From: Comamonas sp. lk
GTDB taxonomy: Bacteria > Pseudomonadota > Gammaproteobacteria > Burkholderiales > Burkholderiaceae_C
Reading direction: 5' to 3'
Length of the DNA stretch: 64,000 nt
Assembly: GCA_945925985.1 (NCBI GenBank)
Contig: CAMELV010000013.1
Span: 36,492 to 100,491, forward strand
Within the stretch, counting starts at the first letter, position 1. Each line of letters starts with the position of its first letter. Under the pieces are notes generated by a model that was not told the origin of the DNA, ran no database searches, and was given only the letters and a program-made list of their open reading frames with translations. Shown one piece after another: positions 63,464 to 64,000 of the stretch. A program made the translations under genes and the position numbers.

Positions 63464-64000
63464 CCGACGCCGTCACCCATACCTTGCTGCCGGGCCAGCT
63501 TGGACTGGCCGAATTGCGGGACCTGGGCGCTGCAGGGCACGTCATCGCCTTGCATGAGGCCTGCCGCGCTGGCATCCGCGCCAGCGCGAAGCTGGTGCAA
63601 CAAGCTGCGGCGGGCGACGCCGCGGTGTACGGCGTGAACACCGGCTTTGGCAAACTGGCCAACCAGCGCATTGGTCATGACGACCTGGCCACGCTACAGC
63701 TGAACCTGCTGCGCTCGCACGCGGTCGGCGTGGGGGAGCCGCTAGCGCCCGAAGTCGTGCGGCTGATCCTGCTGCTCAAAGCTGCCAGCCTGGCGCGCGG
63801 CTACTCAGGGGTGCGCGAGGCGGTGGTCGATGCCTTGCTGGCGCTGTACAACGGGGGACTGACCCCGGTGATCCCCTGCCAGGGCTCGGTCGGCGCCTCG
63901 GGCGACCTGGCGCCGCTGGCCCACCTGTGCCTGCCCCTGATCGGCGAAGGTGAACTGCTGTTGGACGGCGTACGCATGCCGGCCTTGGCCGGCTTGCAAC
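63460..64000 (+). CDS. hutH: Histidine ammonia-lyase, truncated by the window end
   Basis: The first 180 codons of a roughly 510-residue enzyme that converts histidine to urocanate and ammonia. Present are [16 protein letters not shown] and the MIO-forming triad Ala-Ser-Gly in [17 protein letters not shown], where the three residues cyclise to the electrophilic prosthetic group. The start overlaps the hutU stop. The rest of the gene lies outside the window; nothing suggests it is broken. Confidence 0.96.
   Translation, partial: MTDAVTHTLLPGQLGLAELRDLGAAGHVIALHEACRAGIRASAKLVQQAAAGDAAVYGVNTGFGKLANQRIGHDDLATLQLNLLRSHAVGVGEPLAPEVVRLILLLKAASLARGYSGVREAVVDALLALYNGGLTPVIPCQGSVGASGDLAPLAHLCLPLIGEGELLLDGVRMPALAGLQ

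Overview
The window looks like chromosomal DNA of a GC-rich betaproteobacterium of the order Burkholderiales, most likely family Comamonadaceae (Rhodoferax/Polaromonas-like). This rests on gene content and gene order: a class I polyhydroxyalkanoate locus, rplT-rpmI-infC-thrS next to pheST-ihfA-merR, a hut locus with hutD and hutF, paired DUF2844/DUF3443 genes, and two abundant families of short dispersed repeats. No searches could be run, so the family-level placement is inference.

Positions 1-4500 are an accessory patch: clusters of hairpin repeats (GTCATTCCCG family), an MntA/HepT toxin-antitoxin pair, an in-frame IS110/IS256 chimeric transposase, a BrnT-like toxin with a helix-turn-helix partner, and a degenerate group II intron inserted beside a repeat hairpin. 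From 4.5 to 18.7 kb come housekeeping and storage genes: rmlA-rmlC (dTDP-rhamnose), dapC-dapD (lysine/peptidoglycan), prmB, an adenosine-kinase-like pfkB enzyme, a GSU2403-type nucleotidyltransferase-fold protein, phaC-phaA-phaB, pgeF, and a zeta-class GST isomerase next to a fumarylpyruvate-hydrolase-like gene. From 18.7 to 25.8 kb lie DNA metabolism genes (exonuclease/GIY-YIG fusion, dinG), an odd cNMP-binding/receiver chimera, the secreted DUF2844/DUF3443 pair and an MFS transporter.

From 25.9 to 34 kb is the translation cluster on the minus strand: thrS-infC-rpmI-rplT-pheS-pheT-ihfA-merR-tRNA-Pro(GGG). It has intrinsic-terminator hairpins immediately ahead of thrS and pheS, and infC begins with ATC. 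From 34.2 to 43.4 kb are aceA with two phased palindromes upstream, gabT, a polyamine-type ABC operon whose binding-protein gene survives only as a remnant, a putrescine-type aminotransferase and an EamA exporter. From 43.4 to 56.6 kb are a SWIB/histone-like protein, a DUF885-like protein, a complete dipeptide ABC operon (dppBCDFA), an acetolactate-synthase-like enzyme, a chemoreceptor with a CheR-tether tail, an MFS transporter and a thioesterase. From 56.9 kb to the end is the histidine utilisation regulon: hutC-D-I-G-F divergent from hutU-hutH, with a HutC-type palindrome over the hutU promoter; hutH runs off the window.

The most unusual observation is a second dispersed repeat of about 60-70 bp. 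It sits inside four unrelated open reading frames (prmB, pgeF, the EamA exporter, hutD) without breaking the frame, and also forms the 3' end of the acetolactate-synthase-like gene and the hairpin ahead of pheS. This resembles the protein-embedded palindromic elements known from Rickettsia. Other items worth checking are the transposase chimera, the cNMP/receiver fusion, the two-DxG (pepsin-like) signature in DUF3443, the thrS leader terminator and the potF remnant.
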